A stretch of 43,811 bases of DNA from Lachnospiraceae bacterium (GTDB lineage: Bacteria > Bacillota > Clostridia > Lachnospirales > Lachnospiraceae): the NCBI GenBank assembly GCA_900751785.1, contig CAADSM010000124.1:1-43811 (forward strand). Direction: 5' to 3'. This document shows, piece by piece, positions 1 to 8,578 of this stretch (the first letter of the stretch is position 1; every line of letters begins with the position of its first letter). The notes below the pieces were generated by a model. That model searched no databases. It was not told where the DNA came from and saw only the letters and a list, made by a program, of their open reading frames with translations. The position numbers and the translations under genes are program-made.

Positions 1-323
1 CCGATCTTCACCGTCGGGTTCAGACAGCTCTGGGCATCCTGGAAAATGATCGCCGCATTCTTTCCCGGAACAGGAGCCTCCCCGCAGAGAGAGAGCCTGT
101 CGCAGCGGACATCCGCTTTTTCCCCGAGAAGGCCCATGACCGCGAGCATGGCCGTGCTCTTGCCGGAGCCGGACTCTCCGACGACGCCCACGATCTCCCC
201 CTCGCCCACAGAAAAGCTGACGTCCCTGAGCGTCTCTTGGACGACATGCCCGCTGCCGCCGGACTCATTTGTTCTCTTCGTATGATATCGGACATATAAT
301 CCCTGTACATCAAGCACTTTCAT
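1..323 (-). CDS. Peptide/nickel-type ABC transporter ATP-binding protein (DppD/OppD-like), partial
   Basis: This is the N-terminal 107 residues of an importer ATPase; the rest runs off the left edge. Reading from the ATG at 323, it begins MKVLDVQGLYVRY. The Walker A motif GESGSGKS follows at about residues 55-62, then a Q-loop stretch IIFQDAQSCLNP typical of the DppD/OppD branch of peptide and nickel importers. The ATG overlaps the stop of the upstream permease by 4 nt (ATGA), which implies translational coupling. The protein would power uptake through the two permeases encoded at 320-2225. No substrate-binding protein is present on this side, so the substrate (peptide, nickel or other) cannot be told. 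The family call is secure. Confidence 0.9.
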   Translation of the reverse strand, partial: MKVLDVQGLYVRYHTKRTNESGGSGHVVQETLRDVSFSVGEGEIVGVVGESGSGKSTAMLAVMGLLGEKADVRCDRLSLCGEAPVPGKNAAIIFQDAQSCLNPTVKI

Positions 324-1171
324 TCTGCCTCTTCTCTCCTGTCTCCGATCTTATCCTCCACCGCAGTGCCGATCATATTCAGCGCAAGGATCATCACGCA
401 CAGCACGACAAGCGGATACACCATCTGCGACGGATAGAGCATCATCTGGCTCCTCGCCTCCTGAATGATCGACCCCAGGCTCGCCGCCGGCGCTTCGATC
501 CCCACTCCGAGGAAGCTCAGGAACGCCTCTGTGAAAACAGCCTGCGGGACGAGAAAGATCAGATTCACAAGGATCGGTCCCGCCGCATTCGGGAGCAGAT
601 GTCTGACAAGGATCCTAAGGGAGCCGATTCCCTCCATCCGGGCGGCGTGGGCATAATCGGTCTCTTTCAGCCGCCGGATCTCCCCCCGCACGACACGCGC
701 CATGTCAATCCATCCGGAAACGCACAGCCCGAGGATGATACTCTGCACTCCCGCCCCCATCACAAGGGTGATCAGTATCACATAGAGCATAGACGGAATA
801 GAGGAAATGATGTCCGCGATCCTCATCAGGATCATGTCTGCCCATTTCCCCGCATATCCTGCTGCCGCCCCATAGAGCACGCCTATAAGGCCGTTGACCA
901 GCGCGCTCGTGATGCCGATGACCAGACTGATCCCCGCCCCGTACCACACTCGGGCGAACAGATCCCTGCCGAAGCGGTCTGTCCCGAACCAGTGGATCAG
1001 GGAAGCGGCCTGATTGCGGATCTGCGCATTCTGTTCAGAATATGACCAGGGCCAGAAAAGCGGGACCGCTGCTGCAAGCAGGATCCAGATCCCCAGTATG
1101 ATGCAGCCTGCCGCCGCCATGCGGCTGCCGCCCATGTATTTTTTCATTCGATGTCCGATACGCCGCCTCAC
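320..1171 (-). CDS. Peptide/nickel-type ABC transporter permease (DppC-like)
   Basis: This is an inner-membrane permease of the DppC/OppC family, 283 residues, the usual length. It has an N-terminal TM segment (about residues 20-38) and the periplasmic motif HWFGTDRFGRDLFARV (about 64-79) characteristic of DppC. A multi-spanning core follows, with the cytoplasmic EAA loop DYAHAARMEGIGSLRILVRHLLPN (about 165-190, shown here only in part by family recognition) that docks the ATPase. The start is a GTG at 1171 preceded by GGGAGGG at good spacing; the internal ATG eight codons later has no better site. It pairs with DppB (1293-2225) and the ATPase (1-323). The 120 nt gap to dppB shows no gene. 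Confidence 0.93.
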   Translation of the reverse strand: MRRRIGHRMKKYMGGSRMAAAGCIILGIWILLAAAVPLFWPWSYSEQNAQIRNQAASLIHWFGTDRFGRDLFARVWYGAGISLVIGITSALVNGLIGVLYGAAAGYAGKWADMILMRIADIISSIPSMLYVILITLVMGAGVQSIILGLCVSGWIDMARVVRGEIRRLKETDYAHAARMEGIGSLRILVRHLLPNAAGPILVNLIFLVPQAVFTEAFLSFLGVGIEAPAASLGSIIQEARSQMMLYPSQMVYPLVVLCVMILALNMIGTAVEDKIGDRREEAE

Positions 1172-1292
1172 AGGCTGCCCTCCCTTCTGCGTTCTTCTTC
1201 TATAAAACAGACGGTCGAGACCTCTGTTCGATCTTCAGATTCCGTTCCCACGCTCTCTTTACAGCTCGATTTTATTATAATACACATCCATA

Positions 1293-2225
1293 TCAGACAC
1301 TCTCCTCTCTGTAGGATCTGCGCATCCGCGGATCAAGCCATGCACACAGGAGGTCTGTGAGCAGGTTCACCGCGATGACCACTGTTCCCATGAATACCGT
1401 CAGCCCGAGGATCAGCGTGTAATCCCTGTTCGTGATCGAGCTTACGAACTCTCTCCCAAGGCCTGGGATCGTAAAGATACTCTCAATGACGAAGCTCCCG
1501 GTCAGCAGAGATGCCGACGCCGGTCCCGCATAATTGAGCACCGGAAGGTATGCATTTTTCAGGGCATGGGTGAAGAGCGTCCTCCCCCTTCCCAGCCCCT
1601 TGGCCTGTGCAAAGAGCACATAATCTTTCTGAAGCTCTGTCCGCAGCGTGTTCCCTGTCAGCCTGGAGATCACCGCCATCGGATAGAGGGAAAGCGCTGT
1701 CACCGGCAGTACATAGTGGGCCGGGGAGAGGAGCCCGGACGCCGGAAGCCATTTCAGCTTCACACTGAACAGGAGCATCAGCAGGATCGCCGCGGCAAAG
1801 CTTGGGATCCCCGCCGCCAGCATGCCTCCCGCAGAGACAGCCTCGCGCACTGCCCGGTTCTTCGCAGCCGCGCGCACGATCCCGAGAGCCGTCCCCAGGA
1901 TCAGCGCCACGGCAAGCGCAGTGATCCCCACAGATGCGGTGATGGGCCATGCCCTGCCGATGATATCTGCCACTTTTGTTCCCGGATCCTGATAGGAGAT
2001 GCCGAGATCTCCGTGGAGCAGATTTCCCATATAAGTGAGATACTGATCCAGAAGCGGTTCATTCAGCCCGTACTCTTCTTCCACCGCCTCCACCACCTGC
2101 GATGACACGCCGCCCCGCTGAAACGGGCTTCCCGGGATCATGCGGACAAGGAAGAACGTCACCGTGGCAAGCACAAAAAGGGAGAGGATCCCCGTCAATA
2201 TCCGTTTTAATGTATAGCGCAGCAT
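1293..2225 (-). CDS. Peptide/nickel-type ABC transporter permease (DppB-like)
   Basis: This is the first permease of the importer operon, 310 residues, of the DppB/OppB type. It has an N-terminal TM helix (LKRILTGILSLFVLATVTFF). The family motif region ending QYLTYMGNLLHGDLGISY comes next, then a five-helix core with an EAA-like loop around KDYVLFAQAKGLGRGRTLF, and the C-terminal LTDLLCAWLDPRMR. I chose the ATG at 2225 because AGGAGG sits 8 nt upstream; the GTG three codons earlier lies directly against that site. It is followed by dppC and the ATPase on the same strand. No solute-binding protein gene lies upstream; the next gene is threonine aldolase, so the binding protein is probably beyond the left edge. 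Confidence 0.93.
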   Translation of the reverse strand: MLRYTLKRILTGILSLFVLATVTFFLVRMIPGSPFQRGGVSSQVVEAVEEEYGLNEPLLDQYLTYMGNLLHGDLGISYQDPGTKVADIIGRAWPITASVGITALAVALILGTALGIVRAAAKNRAVREAVSAGGMLAAGIPSFAAAILLMLLFSVKLKWLPASGLLSPAHYVLPVTALSLYPMAVISRLTGNTLRTELQKDYVLFAQAKGLGRGRTLFTHALKNAYLPVLNYAGPASASLLTGSFVIESIFTIPGLGREFVSSITNRDYTLILGLTVFMGTVVIAVNLLTDLLCAWLDPRMRRSYREESV

Positions 2226-2334
2226 CACTCTCACCTCCTGTCTCTTTTACGTATGCTCCAAAATCTCCGTGCACGGCCGTCACAGCAGTTCATTCCCGCC
2301 GCATCCGTCCGCTTCGGCGCGCCGGCATAAATCA

Positions 2335-2357
2335 GGAGCCGCTGAATCAGCGGCTCC
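2335..2357 (-). terminator. Perfect hairpin between threonine aldolase and dppB
   Basis: GGAGCCGCTGA and its exact reverse complement TCAGCGGCTCC are separated by one base, giving a strong stem downstream of the threonine aldolase stop on the minus strand. The following minus-strand bases (TGATTTATG) make only a weak U-tract. It is therefore terminator-like rather than a textbook intrinsic terminator. It separates the aldolase unit from the transporter operon. Confidence 0.55.
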
Positions 2358-2407
2358 CTCTCCTCAGCTGCTATCCTGCTCTTAGTCCGATAAGTTTCGT
2401 GTATCTA

Positions 2408-3436
2408 TCATGATAGATCAAGGCGGCTGAGCGCCTCAATGTCCTCTCTCGTCGTCGCCCAGCTCGTGGCGAAGCGGACAACCGTATGGGTCTCGTCCGC
2501 CTTCTCCCAGAAGCTGAACACGACCTGCTCCTTCAGTCTCTCGGCTGCACTGTCCTCAAGGATGACGAACTGCTGGTTCGTGGGCGATTCCCATGCAAAT
2601 CTGCAGCCCTTCTCCCGGAGCACCTTCTTCAGCTCCTCCGCCATATCGATCGCATGGCGGCTGATATCAAAATACAGATTGTCCGTGAACAGCGCGTCAA
2701 ACTGGATGCCCAGGAGCCTTCCCTTTGCCAAGAGCGCGCCGTGCTGCTTGACCGTCGTCAGGAAATGCCTGGGCGCCTTCCCCGGAAATACGACCGCCTC
2801 TCCGCACAGGGCGCCGACCTTCGTGCCGCCAATGTAAAACACATCGCAGAGCTGCGCCACGTCCTGGAGTGTCACATCCGTCCCGCTGCTCATAAGCCCG
2901 TATCCGAGACGCGCCCCGTCAAGAAATAGCGGGATCTCATATTCTCCGCAGATCCGCGAGATCTCCTCCAGCTCCTTTCTGCTGTATAGCGTCCCAAGCT
3001 CTGTGGGATGGGAGATATAGACCATGCCCGGGAATACCATATGCTCATGATTCCCATCCTCGTAGAAGCCGGCAAGATACCTTCCCAGCTCCTCCGGATC
3101 GATCTTTCCTGCATGATGCGGGATCGTCAGCACCTTATGCCCGGTATACTCGACTGCTCCTGCCTCGTGCACCGCCACATGTCCTGTGTCCGCCGCCACG
3201 ACTCCCTCATAGCCGTTCAGCATAGCGTCGATCACGACCGCGTTAGTCTGCGTCCCGCCCACGAGGAAATGAATTTCAGCATCCGGACACCCGCACTCCC
3301 TGCGTATCTTTTCCCTGGCGCTCTCGCAGTAGGGATCACTCCCATATCCCGGCAGCGGCTCAAGATTTGTCTCTATCAGCCGTCTCATCACATCCGGATG
3401 CGCTCCCTGTACATAGTCATTTTCAAAAGAAATCAC
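2408..3436 (-). CDS. ltaE: Low-specificity L-threonine aldolase family protein
   Basis: This is a fold-type I PLP enzyme of 342 residues that in characterised relatives splits L-threonine/L-allo-threonine into glycine and acetaldehyde. It starts ISFENDYVQGAHPDVM and has the cofactor aspartate in FLDGARLGYG (about D173). The Schiff-base lysine is in FYIGGTKVGAL (about K206). The GTG start at 3436 has GGAGG 9 nt upstream. It follows the methyltransferase gene by 32 nt and is probably cotranscribed with it. The family (beta-eliminating lyase) is certain; the exact substrate preference is inferred, since related enzymes act on other beta-hydroxy amino acids. Confidence 0.92.
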   Translation of the reverse strand: MISFENDYVQGAHPDVMRRLIETNLEPLPGYGSDPYCESAREKIRRECGCPDAEIHFLVGGTQTNAVVIDAMLNGYEGVVAADTGHVAVHEAGAVEYTGHKVLTIPHHAGKIDPEELGRYLAGFYEDGNHEHMVFPGMVYISHPTELGTLYSRKELEEISRICGEYEIPLFLDGARLGYGLMSSGTDVTLQDVAQLCDVFYIGGTKVGALCGEAVVFPGKAPRHFLTTVKQHGALLAKGRLLGIQFDALFTDNLYFDISRHAIDMAEELKKVLREKGCRFAWESPTNQQFVILEDSAAERLKEQVVFSFWEKADETHTVVRFATSWATTREDIEALSRLDLS

Positions 3437-3468
3437 TGTCTCTGTCCTCCGAATATCTTACTCTGTTT

Positions 3469-4221
3469 TTATTCCGTCCGTACCGTTTTGGGCTCCTTTT
3501 TCCGTGCTTTTATCATCAGCATCATCGGTCTTCTCAGCTCGTCCGCCATCCCCGGGATCTCCATCATCTCTTCCGGCGGTTCCGCCTCTTCCACCGCCTC
3601 GATGGAAAAGCCTGCGCCAAGCACTCCCGACATGATCTGGGTCAGTGTGTGGTGCTGCTTCATGACCTCGCAGCCCAGGAAATCCGTTTTCCGCTCACCC
3701 GGATAAAAATAATCATCCACCGGCCAGTAAAGAGGCTTCCCGTCTCCGTCATAGACCCAGTCCTGACCCACGCCTGCGGTGAACACCGGGTGCTCAATAT
3801 TGAACAGGAAGACCCCGCCCGGCTTCAGTGTCCGGAACACCAGCCGGAATATCTCATCCAGGTCCTCGATATAGTGGAGCACCAGATTGGACACAGCACA
3901 GTCCCACGCCGACTCAGGATAATCATACTCATCCAGAGCGCAGACCCGGTATGTGATCTTCGGATCCGCATTGCGCTTCTGCGCCTCTCCGATCATCCGG
4001 CTGCTCAGATCGATCCCCAGGACCTCCTCGGCTCCCTGGCTGACCGCATAAGCGCAGTGCCATCCATAGCCGCACCCCAGATCCAGCATCTTTTTCCCCG
4101 AAAGAGAGGGAAACAGCTTCCGGAGCTGGTGCCACTCCCCCGCGCCGGCCAGGCCTTCCCTGCTCCGGCTCATCTGCGCATAGCTGTCGAAAAATTTTTT
4201 ATCATCATATTCATTTTTCAT
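3469..4221 (-). CDS. Class I SAM-dependent methyltransferase
   Basis: This is a soluble Rossmann-fold methyltransferase of 250 residues. The SAM-binding motif I is LDLGCGYGWHCAYA, followed by motif II VLGIDLS and the post-motif NLVLHYIEDLDEIF. The KPGGVFLFNIEHPVF strand is typical of small-molecule (Methyltransf_11/25) enzymes. I chose the ATG at 4221 because GGAG lies 6 nt upstream and a promoter (4312-4340) precedes it. The open frame extends 37 codons further upstream without a better start. Its substrate is unknown. It is transcribed ahead of threonine aldolase with a 32 nt gap. Confidence 0.88.
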   Translation of the reverse strand: MKNEYDDKKFFDSYAQMSRSREGLAGAGEWHQLRKLFPSLSGKKMLDLGCGYGWHCAYAVSQGAEEVLGIDLSSRMIGEAQKRNADPKITYRVCALDEYDYPESAWDCAVSNLVLHYIEDLDEIFRLVFRTLKPGGVFLFNIEHPVFTAGVGQDWVYDGDGKPLYWPVDDYFYPGERKTDFLGCEVMKQHHTLTQIMSGVLGAGFSIEAVEEAEPPEEMMEIPGMADELRRPMMLMIKARKKEPKTVRTE

Positions 4222-4311
4222 TGCATTCTCCATATTCTGTACCGCAAAGCAGATACCTCGGGCCGGCCCGCCGCTGCTCATCAGCATCTGCTTTGTCCAT
4301 GATACTCTCCC

Positions 4312-4340
4312 ATAATACCGCAATTCACACATCGAATCAA
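4312..4340 (-). promoter_or_regulatory. Promoter for the methyltransferase gene
   Basis: On the minus strand, TTGATT (4335-4340) and TATTAT (4312-4317) are separated by 17 nt. The surrounding context CGGTTGATTCG and TGCGGTA is nearly the same as in the promoter at 4894-4922. Transcription would start near 4305 and leave a leader of about 85 nt before the ATG at 4221. Confidence 0.6.
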
Positions 4341-4353
4341 CCGATACATGAAT

Positions 4354-4394
4354 GATCCCGGGACAAACATATTTCTGATGTCCGCCCCGGGATC
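4354..4394 (-). terminator. Hairpin downstream of the DUF6054 gene
   Basis: GATCCCGGG (4354-4362) pairs perfectly with CCCGGGATC (4386-4394), and an adjacent GACA can pair with TGTC. It lies between the stop of the DUF6054 gene and the methyltransferase promoter. There is no clear U-run, so termination is inferred from position and stem strength. The remainder of 4395-4487 shows nothing else. Confidence 0.5.
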
Positions 4395-4487
4395 CTCCCT
4401 GTTTTGAAAGCCTGCTGCGCAGAATCTCCGCTCTGCATCAGCTGCTCTCCATTGTCAAATCCATACCTTCTGCTGATGGCTTTCCTC

Positions 4488-4820
4488 TCAGAGCGAGTCC
4501 ACCACCTCTGCGATCGTCTCCAGAAAGGACTCTTCTCCGAGCGTGTTCACCTTGAAAAACATGCCCTGGCTGCCGCCCGATGTGATCACTGAAAGGAAAT
4601 ATTCCCCGCCGCTGCCTGCCAGCGTCATCGCCATGCTCACCCGGTTGCCTCCCGTCCAGCTGTACCGTTCATAGACCCGCACTTCACAGCGGAAGTCTCC
4701 CTGGGTGAAACTGCTTCCATCCTCATAAGAAGCAGATGTGCTCCCGCTCATCACAGCCTTGTCCAGCCGCTCTAATATCCAGTCAAAATCTCCATATACA
4801 ACCTTCTCATATTTTGCCAT
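4488..4820 (-). CDS. DUF6054 family protein
   Basis: This is a small soluble protein of 110 residues starting MAKYEKVVYGDFDWILERL. I recognise it as the uncharacterised DUF6054 family, common in clostridia. It has an N-terminal helix, a serine-rich SGSTSASYEDGSS stretch and beta-rich sequence with RVYERYSWTGGNRVSMAMTL. The ATG at 4820 is preceded by GGAAGGGG and by a promoter at 4894-4922. The open frame continues 34 codons upstream but has no ribosome site there. Function is unknown; no catalytic motif or TM segment is visible. It appears to be a single-gene unit. Confidence 0.75.
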   Translation of the reverse strand: MAKYEKVVYGDFDWILERLDKAVMSGSTSASYEDGSSFTQGDFRCEVRVYERYSWTGGNRVSMAMTLAGSGGEYFLSVITSGGSQGMFFKVNTLGEESFLETIAEVVDSL

Positions 4821-4893
4821 ACCGTTTCCCCTTCCTTTCGCTCCATCCCGCAGTTTTCTGCATTTTCCTGCTCCGCAGTTTACTTCTCTTTTC

Positions 4894-4922
4894 ATCTTAC
4901 CGCAGTCCGCATGCCGAATCAA
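4894..4922 (-). promoter_or_regulatory. Promoter for the DUF6054 gene
   Basis: On the minus strand, TTGATT (4917-4922), a 17-nt spacer and TAAGAT (4894-4899) lie 74 nt upstream of the start codon. The flanks CGGTTGATTCG and TGCGGTA repeat those of the methyltransferase promoter about 580 bp away. Confidence 0.6.
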
Positions 4923-5011
4923 CCGGTATGTTCCGTCTCTTATTTTTGTTTCATATCACCTTTACACTTCTGCCTATATCCAAAATCGGAATTTTCTATA
5001 AGTAAAGAGAA

Positions 5012-5036
5012 AAAGAGACCCTGACCGGATCTCTTT
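5012..5036 (-). terminator. Intrinsic terminator of the sugar-acid operon
   Basis: AAAGAGA (5012-5018) pairs with TCTCTTT (5030-5036) around an 11-nt loop. On the minus strand the stem runs straight into TTTCTCTTTACTT. It lies 31 nt after the stop of the YiaL-like gene and marks the end of the operon that starts at about 11715. Confidence 0.7.
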
Positions 5037-5066
5037 CTGACTCATTCTCGTTTTCTCTAAACCTGC

Positions 5067-5525
5067 TTATACTTTCACCTTTACCACGATCTTCTTCACC
5101 CGGCACGGCCCGTTCCCGGACATCCGTCTCGGCGCATGCGCGTCCTCCGGAGGAACAATGGCGAGATCGCCCTTTTTCAGAAGGATGGCTCCGCTCTCTT
5201 TTGGTTCCTCATAGAATATCAGATCTTTCTCACTGTCGTACTCTGTCGACGGTGTCAGATTCGAAGCCGGTTCATATCCGAAGATCTCCTCTCCGTCAGC
5301 CATGTACTGGATATCAAAATATAACCTGTGGCTCTCAAAGGGACATTCCCCGGCGTCCATCGTTGTATAGCTCTGCACATTTGCGTAGATCTCGTCCCCC
5401 TCTATGGGAACATTTCCCACCGGCAGAGCCTCCAGATCCGTCTCTCGCAAAAATGCGAACGCTTTCTGAAACTTTTCGCTGAGATAGTCATACTTCTCAG
5501 CCAGTGCAAGATTTGTCGTCAGCAT
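5067..5525 (-). CDS. YhcH/YjgK/YiaL family (DUF386) cupin-like protein
   Basis: This is a soluble protein of 152 residues from the YhcH/YjgK/YiaL family, which has a double-stranded beta-helix fold. Family marks are the segment YTTMDAGECPFESHRLYFDIQYMADGEE (residues about 53-80, shortened here) and the C-terminal GDLAIVPPEDAHAPRRM. E. coli members sit in sialic-acid (YhcH) and 2,3-diketo-L-gulonate (YiaL) operons, where anomerase or isomerase roles have been suggested. The ATG at 5525 has AGGAG upstream and overlaps the end of the preceding gene by 7 nt, implying coupling. As the last gene of an operon that starts with a YiaK-like reductase, it fits a sugar-acid role. Confidence 0.88.
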   Translation of the reverse strand: MLTTNLALAEKYDYLSEKFQKAFAFLRETDLEALPVGNVPIEGDEIYANVQSYTTMDAGECPFESHRLYFDIQYMADGEEIFGYEPASNLTPSTEYDSEKDLIFYEEPKESGAILLKKGDLAIVPPEDAHAPRRMSGNGPCRVKKIVVKVKV

Positions 5526-6316
5526 ATCAACTCTCCTATCTCTTCATACAGTCCCCATGCCGCTTCCTTATCGTAGGCATACACCAGAAGCACGTCCAGC
5601 ATGTACGGTGAGCAGTCCAGGCCCAGCAGTTCCCGGGCGAACGCCATCGCCGCCATCTCGGAGAGGCAGGCGATGGAGGACCGGTTTGAGAATGGTTTCC
5701 TCCAGAGTTCCACCTTCTCTGTTCTGGTGTAGATTTCATCGGCGTGCTGCTCCTCAACCGCATGGAACAGTTCATGGGCAAGCAGCACATCGAAAAGCCT
5801 GTCTTTCTCCAGAAGGACACAGCCGCTCTCCTCCGCCAGACGCGACGCCCTGCGAATGCAGTCCATATACACCGTGATCTCATCAGGCTGAACGAACTGG
5901 GCGAATATCACCTGTCCGCCCCCGGTGGGCGTATCCGGCGTTAAGATCTTCATCCCCATCTTCTGCGCCAGCTCTTTCGGAGAACGGGTCTGATACATCT
6001 CCATCATCCGGACCGCCCACTCTTTTCCACAGGCATTGGCTGCCTTTGTATACTCCTGTTTCTGTTGCCGGTCAAACCTTCCCTCAAGGGGATCCCGGCT
6101 GAAGGCATATCTGCCCCACTGTTCGTCCGTGATCCCGGAAAGGGTCTCCGCCATCTCGTCCAGCTCCACCCGGGGACTCTTTCTCCTTAACTCCGAAGTG
6201 CCTCTGCCGGAAAAAGCATCCGCCAGACGTTTCCATTTTTCACGTACACTGCTTTTTTCTACACCATTCTGCGTTTCATCACAGATTCCGGCGCTGTGCG
6301 TCTCTTTTCCTTTCAT
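5519..6316 (-). CDS. Putative zinc-peptidase-like protein (HELFH motif, ImmA/IrrE-like)
   Basis: This is a protein of 265 residues that I cannot assign to a named family. Residues about 181-188 read HELFHAVE, an HExxH zinc-binding motif. About 35 residues on, CLSEMAAMAFARELL contains a glutamate (E220) placed like the third ligand of ImmA/IrrE-type gluzincins (E..A..FA.ELL). The first 50 residues are charged and look disordered. There is no signal peptide or TM helix, so it is cytoplasmic. It starts at the ATG 6316 with AAGGAG upstream and overlaps the YiaL-like gene. A peptidase-fold protein in a sugar-acid operon is unexpected; it could be a hydrolase or regulatory protease. Being a real gene is very likely; the function is inference. 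Confidence 0.72.
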   Translation of the reverse strand: MKGKETHSAGICDETQNGVEKSSVREKWKRLADAFSGRGTSELRRKSPRVELDEMAETLSGITDEQWGRYAFSRDPLEGRFDRQQKQEYTKAANACGKEWAVRMMEMYQTRSPKELAQKMGMKILTPDTPTGGGQVIFAQFVQPDEITVYMDCIRRASRLAEESGCVLLEKDRLFDVLLAHELFHAVEEQHADEIYTRTEKVELWRKPFSNRSSIACLSEMAAMAFARELLGLDCSPYMLDVLLVYAYDKEAAWGLYEEIGELIC

Positions 6317-6438
6317 AAGGCACTCCTTTCAAAAAACTGTCTGCTCCGCTTGAGGAAATCCCGCGCCGGGCAAGGTTGCTTCAGCGACATATTTCCGCTT
6401 TGCGTGAGTGCGGCGCGCATTCTCGTGCATCCCGTGGA

Positions 6439-8565
6439 TCACAGGCTGTTCTTTGCTCCGACGATGATGACGTCATCCCCCGGATTGATCATCTGCATCT
6501 CCACTTCCATCAGCATCATGATCTTATCCAGATCCACCGATCCGGAGAAGTCCATCACCCTCGCTCCGGCACAGATATAGTAGTCCGGACGAAGGATGGC
6601 ATCCTGCTGATAGATCGCCAGCTCCTCCCAGAGCTGGGAGACAATATTGCGGTAGCTTCCCGCCTTTGTGATCACTGCCTTTCCGTCGTTCCTCTGGACT
6701 TTGATAAATCCCTTCTTGTCCAGAATGCGGACGGGGTGCTTTCCTTTCCGGTCCATTCCGAAGACAAAGAAGTTCTTTGTCGCACACTCCTGATCGATCG
6801 CTTCCGGTTTTTCCTTCAGGTCCTCCGCCGCCAGTTCTCTCGCCTCCTGCTCTGTACACTCTTTCAGAAGGTCTGTCGTCTTCACCTCTGTAGAACCCAG
6901 AGCGATGGCTGTCAGCTTGGACGTCTGAGGATCGATCTCGATATGCACGTCCACAGTATCCGCCGCGGCGCCGCTCTCTACAGCCTTGTCGATTGCCTCC
7001 GCCTTGATGGAACGGATGTCTTCCGGCGTCGGGTTTGGTACGACTCTCTCCACCACGTCGCGGACCATGGCAAGTGCCACGCCGATGGAAGAGATGACCT
7101 CTGCATTGTCCGGGATCGAATATTTCAGTCCCATCTTATCTGAACAAAAACCGATCAGAGCAGCGGCTCCTCCGCCTACTCCCACCAGACTGATCTGGTC
7201 TTTCTCCAGACGGTACTTCTCTGCCAGCCCCATGATGATCGGCTCGATCTTCTGATAAGCTCTGGTCAGGATCTGAGTGGCTGCTTCCTCCACAGTAACA
7301 CCCATATAATCTGCCAGCGGCTTCATTGCCTTGCGCGCCGCGTTTGCATTTCCATACGCAAAATATTCCGGCTTCACCAGTCCCAGCACATTCGCCGCGC
7401 AGGTGTTGGTGATGGTGATGCGTTTTCCGTTTTTCAGTTCGATCGCAACATAATCGTCCGGATCTCCTTCCTTGGGGCTGAAGAAGACCACCTTCGGATC
7501 TACGATCTCTTCCTCCGGGGTAAACACCGCATAGTCCATGCCTGCAATATGTGCGGAACGGGGCCCAACGTCTTTCACGCCGCTCTTATCGGCTCTCACC
7601 ATACTTCCACCGGCCACGCCCAGAACGCGTACGTCCAGGCTGCTGATATAAGTCCGGTGTCCTCCTACGATCGAATAATCGATAGCAGGACGGCCATCCT
7701 TGATAACGCCGATATTCGTGGTCGTTCCTCCCACTTCAAAGTACACGCCGTTGGACGCGCGCAGGTACATCAAACTTCCCATGACTGAAGCCGCCGGACC
7801 CGAAAGCATGGTCAGCACCGGACGTTTCTTCATCTCGCTGATCTCCATAACGCCGCCGTCTCCACGCATGATCATCAGAGGTACTTCCACTCCGGCGCTC
7901 TTCACACTCTCTTCTGTGGAGTTCGCCGTGTTCAGCATCTTCGGCAGGATGGACGCGTTGATCGCAGCCGTCCTGGTGCGGCGTGTCAGCCCGTAAAGCT
8001 TTGTGATCTCACTGGCTGCAGTTGCCTCCAGTCCCATACCCTTTGCAATGGTGCAGATTCCGTTTTCATTTTCCATGTCATCCACGCCGTAGGATTCGCT
8101 GGCAACGATGACCTGGGCGCCCTCGCTTACCAGAGATTTGATCGTATCAGCAACCAGCTCGTCTGTCAGTTTTTCGTCACAGATGAAACGGTTGTGCAGA
8201 CGGATATATCTTCCTGAGCCGAGATCAATGTCCCGCATATTCGTCTGGACCTTGGCGATCCATCCGCCCGGTCCTTTCGGTCCTACTCCAACAACGCCGA
8301 CATGCGCCACGTCGCCCTCGATCAGCGCATTGGTCGCCTGGGTCGTGGAATGCGCAACGAAGATCACGTCCTTCGGATCGATCTTGTTTTCTTTCAGGCA
8401 GTTCTGGAATGCCTGAACGACTCCCGCTGCAACGCCTGCTTTGTCGTCATGGGTCGTCTTGACAGATGATTTTCCTATGATCTCATGGGTAGCATTGTCG
8501 ATAGCAACCGCTTTTGTATGTGTGCCGCCAACGTCAATACCCATGCGTACTTTTCTTTCACTCAT
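6439..8565 (-). CDS. Hydantoinase/oxoprolinase (HyuA-like) family protein
   Basis: This is a large cytoplasmic protein of about 708 residues. It opens with an ASKHA-type nucleotide phosphate motif GIDVGGTHTKAVAID, then the HyuA-family segment AHSTTQATNALIEGDVAHVG. A middle hydantoinase A domain has LSGPAASVMGS and FEVGGTTTNIGV, and GVGGGAAALIGF follows. Characterised relatives use ATP to open hydantoin, 5-oxoproline or similar rings, usually with a separate HyuB subunit, which is absent here. The ATG at 8565 has AAGGAGG 8 nt upstream; the upstream ATG at 8586 is inside the ribosome site. It follows the transporter gene by 13 nt. The substrate is unknown; context suggests a sugar-acid or lactone/lactam. 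Confidence 0.85.
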   Translation of the reverse strand: MSERKVRMGIDVGGTHTKAVAIDNATHEIIGKSSVKTTHDDKAGVAAGVVQAFQNCLKENKIDPKDVIFVAHSTTQATNALIEGDVAHVGVVGVGPKGPGGWIAKVQTNMRDIDLGSGRYIRLHNRFICDEKLTDELVADTIKSLVSEGAQVIVASESYGVDDMENENGICTIAKGMGLEATAASEITKLYGLTRRTRTAAINASILPKMLNTANSTEESVKSAGVEVPLMIMRGDGGVMEISEMKKRPVLTMLSGPAASVMGSLMYLRASNGVYFEVGGTTTNIGVIKDGRPAIDYSIVGGHRTYISSLDVRVLGVAGGSMVRADKSGVKDVGPRSAHIAGMDYAVFTPEEEIVDPKVVFFSPKEGDPDDYVAIELKNGKRITITNTCAANVLGLVKPEYFAYGNANAARKAMKPLADYMGVTVEEAATQILTRAYQKIEPIIMGLAEKYRLEKDQISLVGVGGGAAALIGFCSDKMGLKYSIPDNAEVISSIGVALAMVRDVVERVVPNPTPEDIRSIKAEAIDKAVESGAAADTVDVHIEIDPQTSKLTAIALGSTEVKTTDLLKECTEQEARELAAEDLKEKPEAIDQECATKNFFVFGMDRKGKHPVRILDKKGFIKVQRNDGKAVITKAGSYRNIVSQLWEELAIYQQDAILRPDYYICAGARVMDFSGSVDLDKIMMLMEVEMQMINPGDDVIIVGAKNSL

Positions 8566-8578
8566 TCCCGGCACCTCC

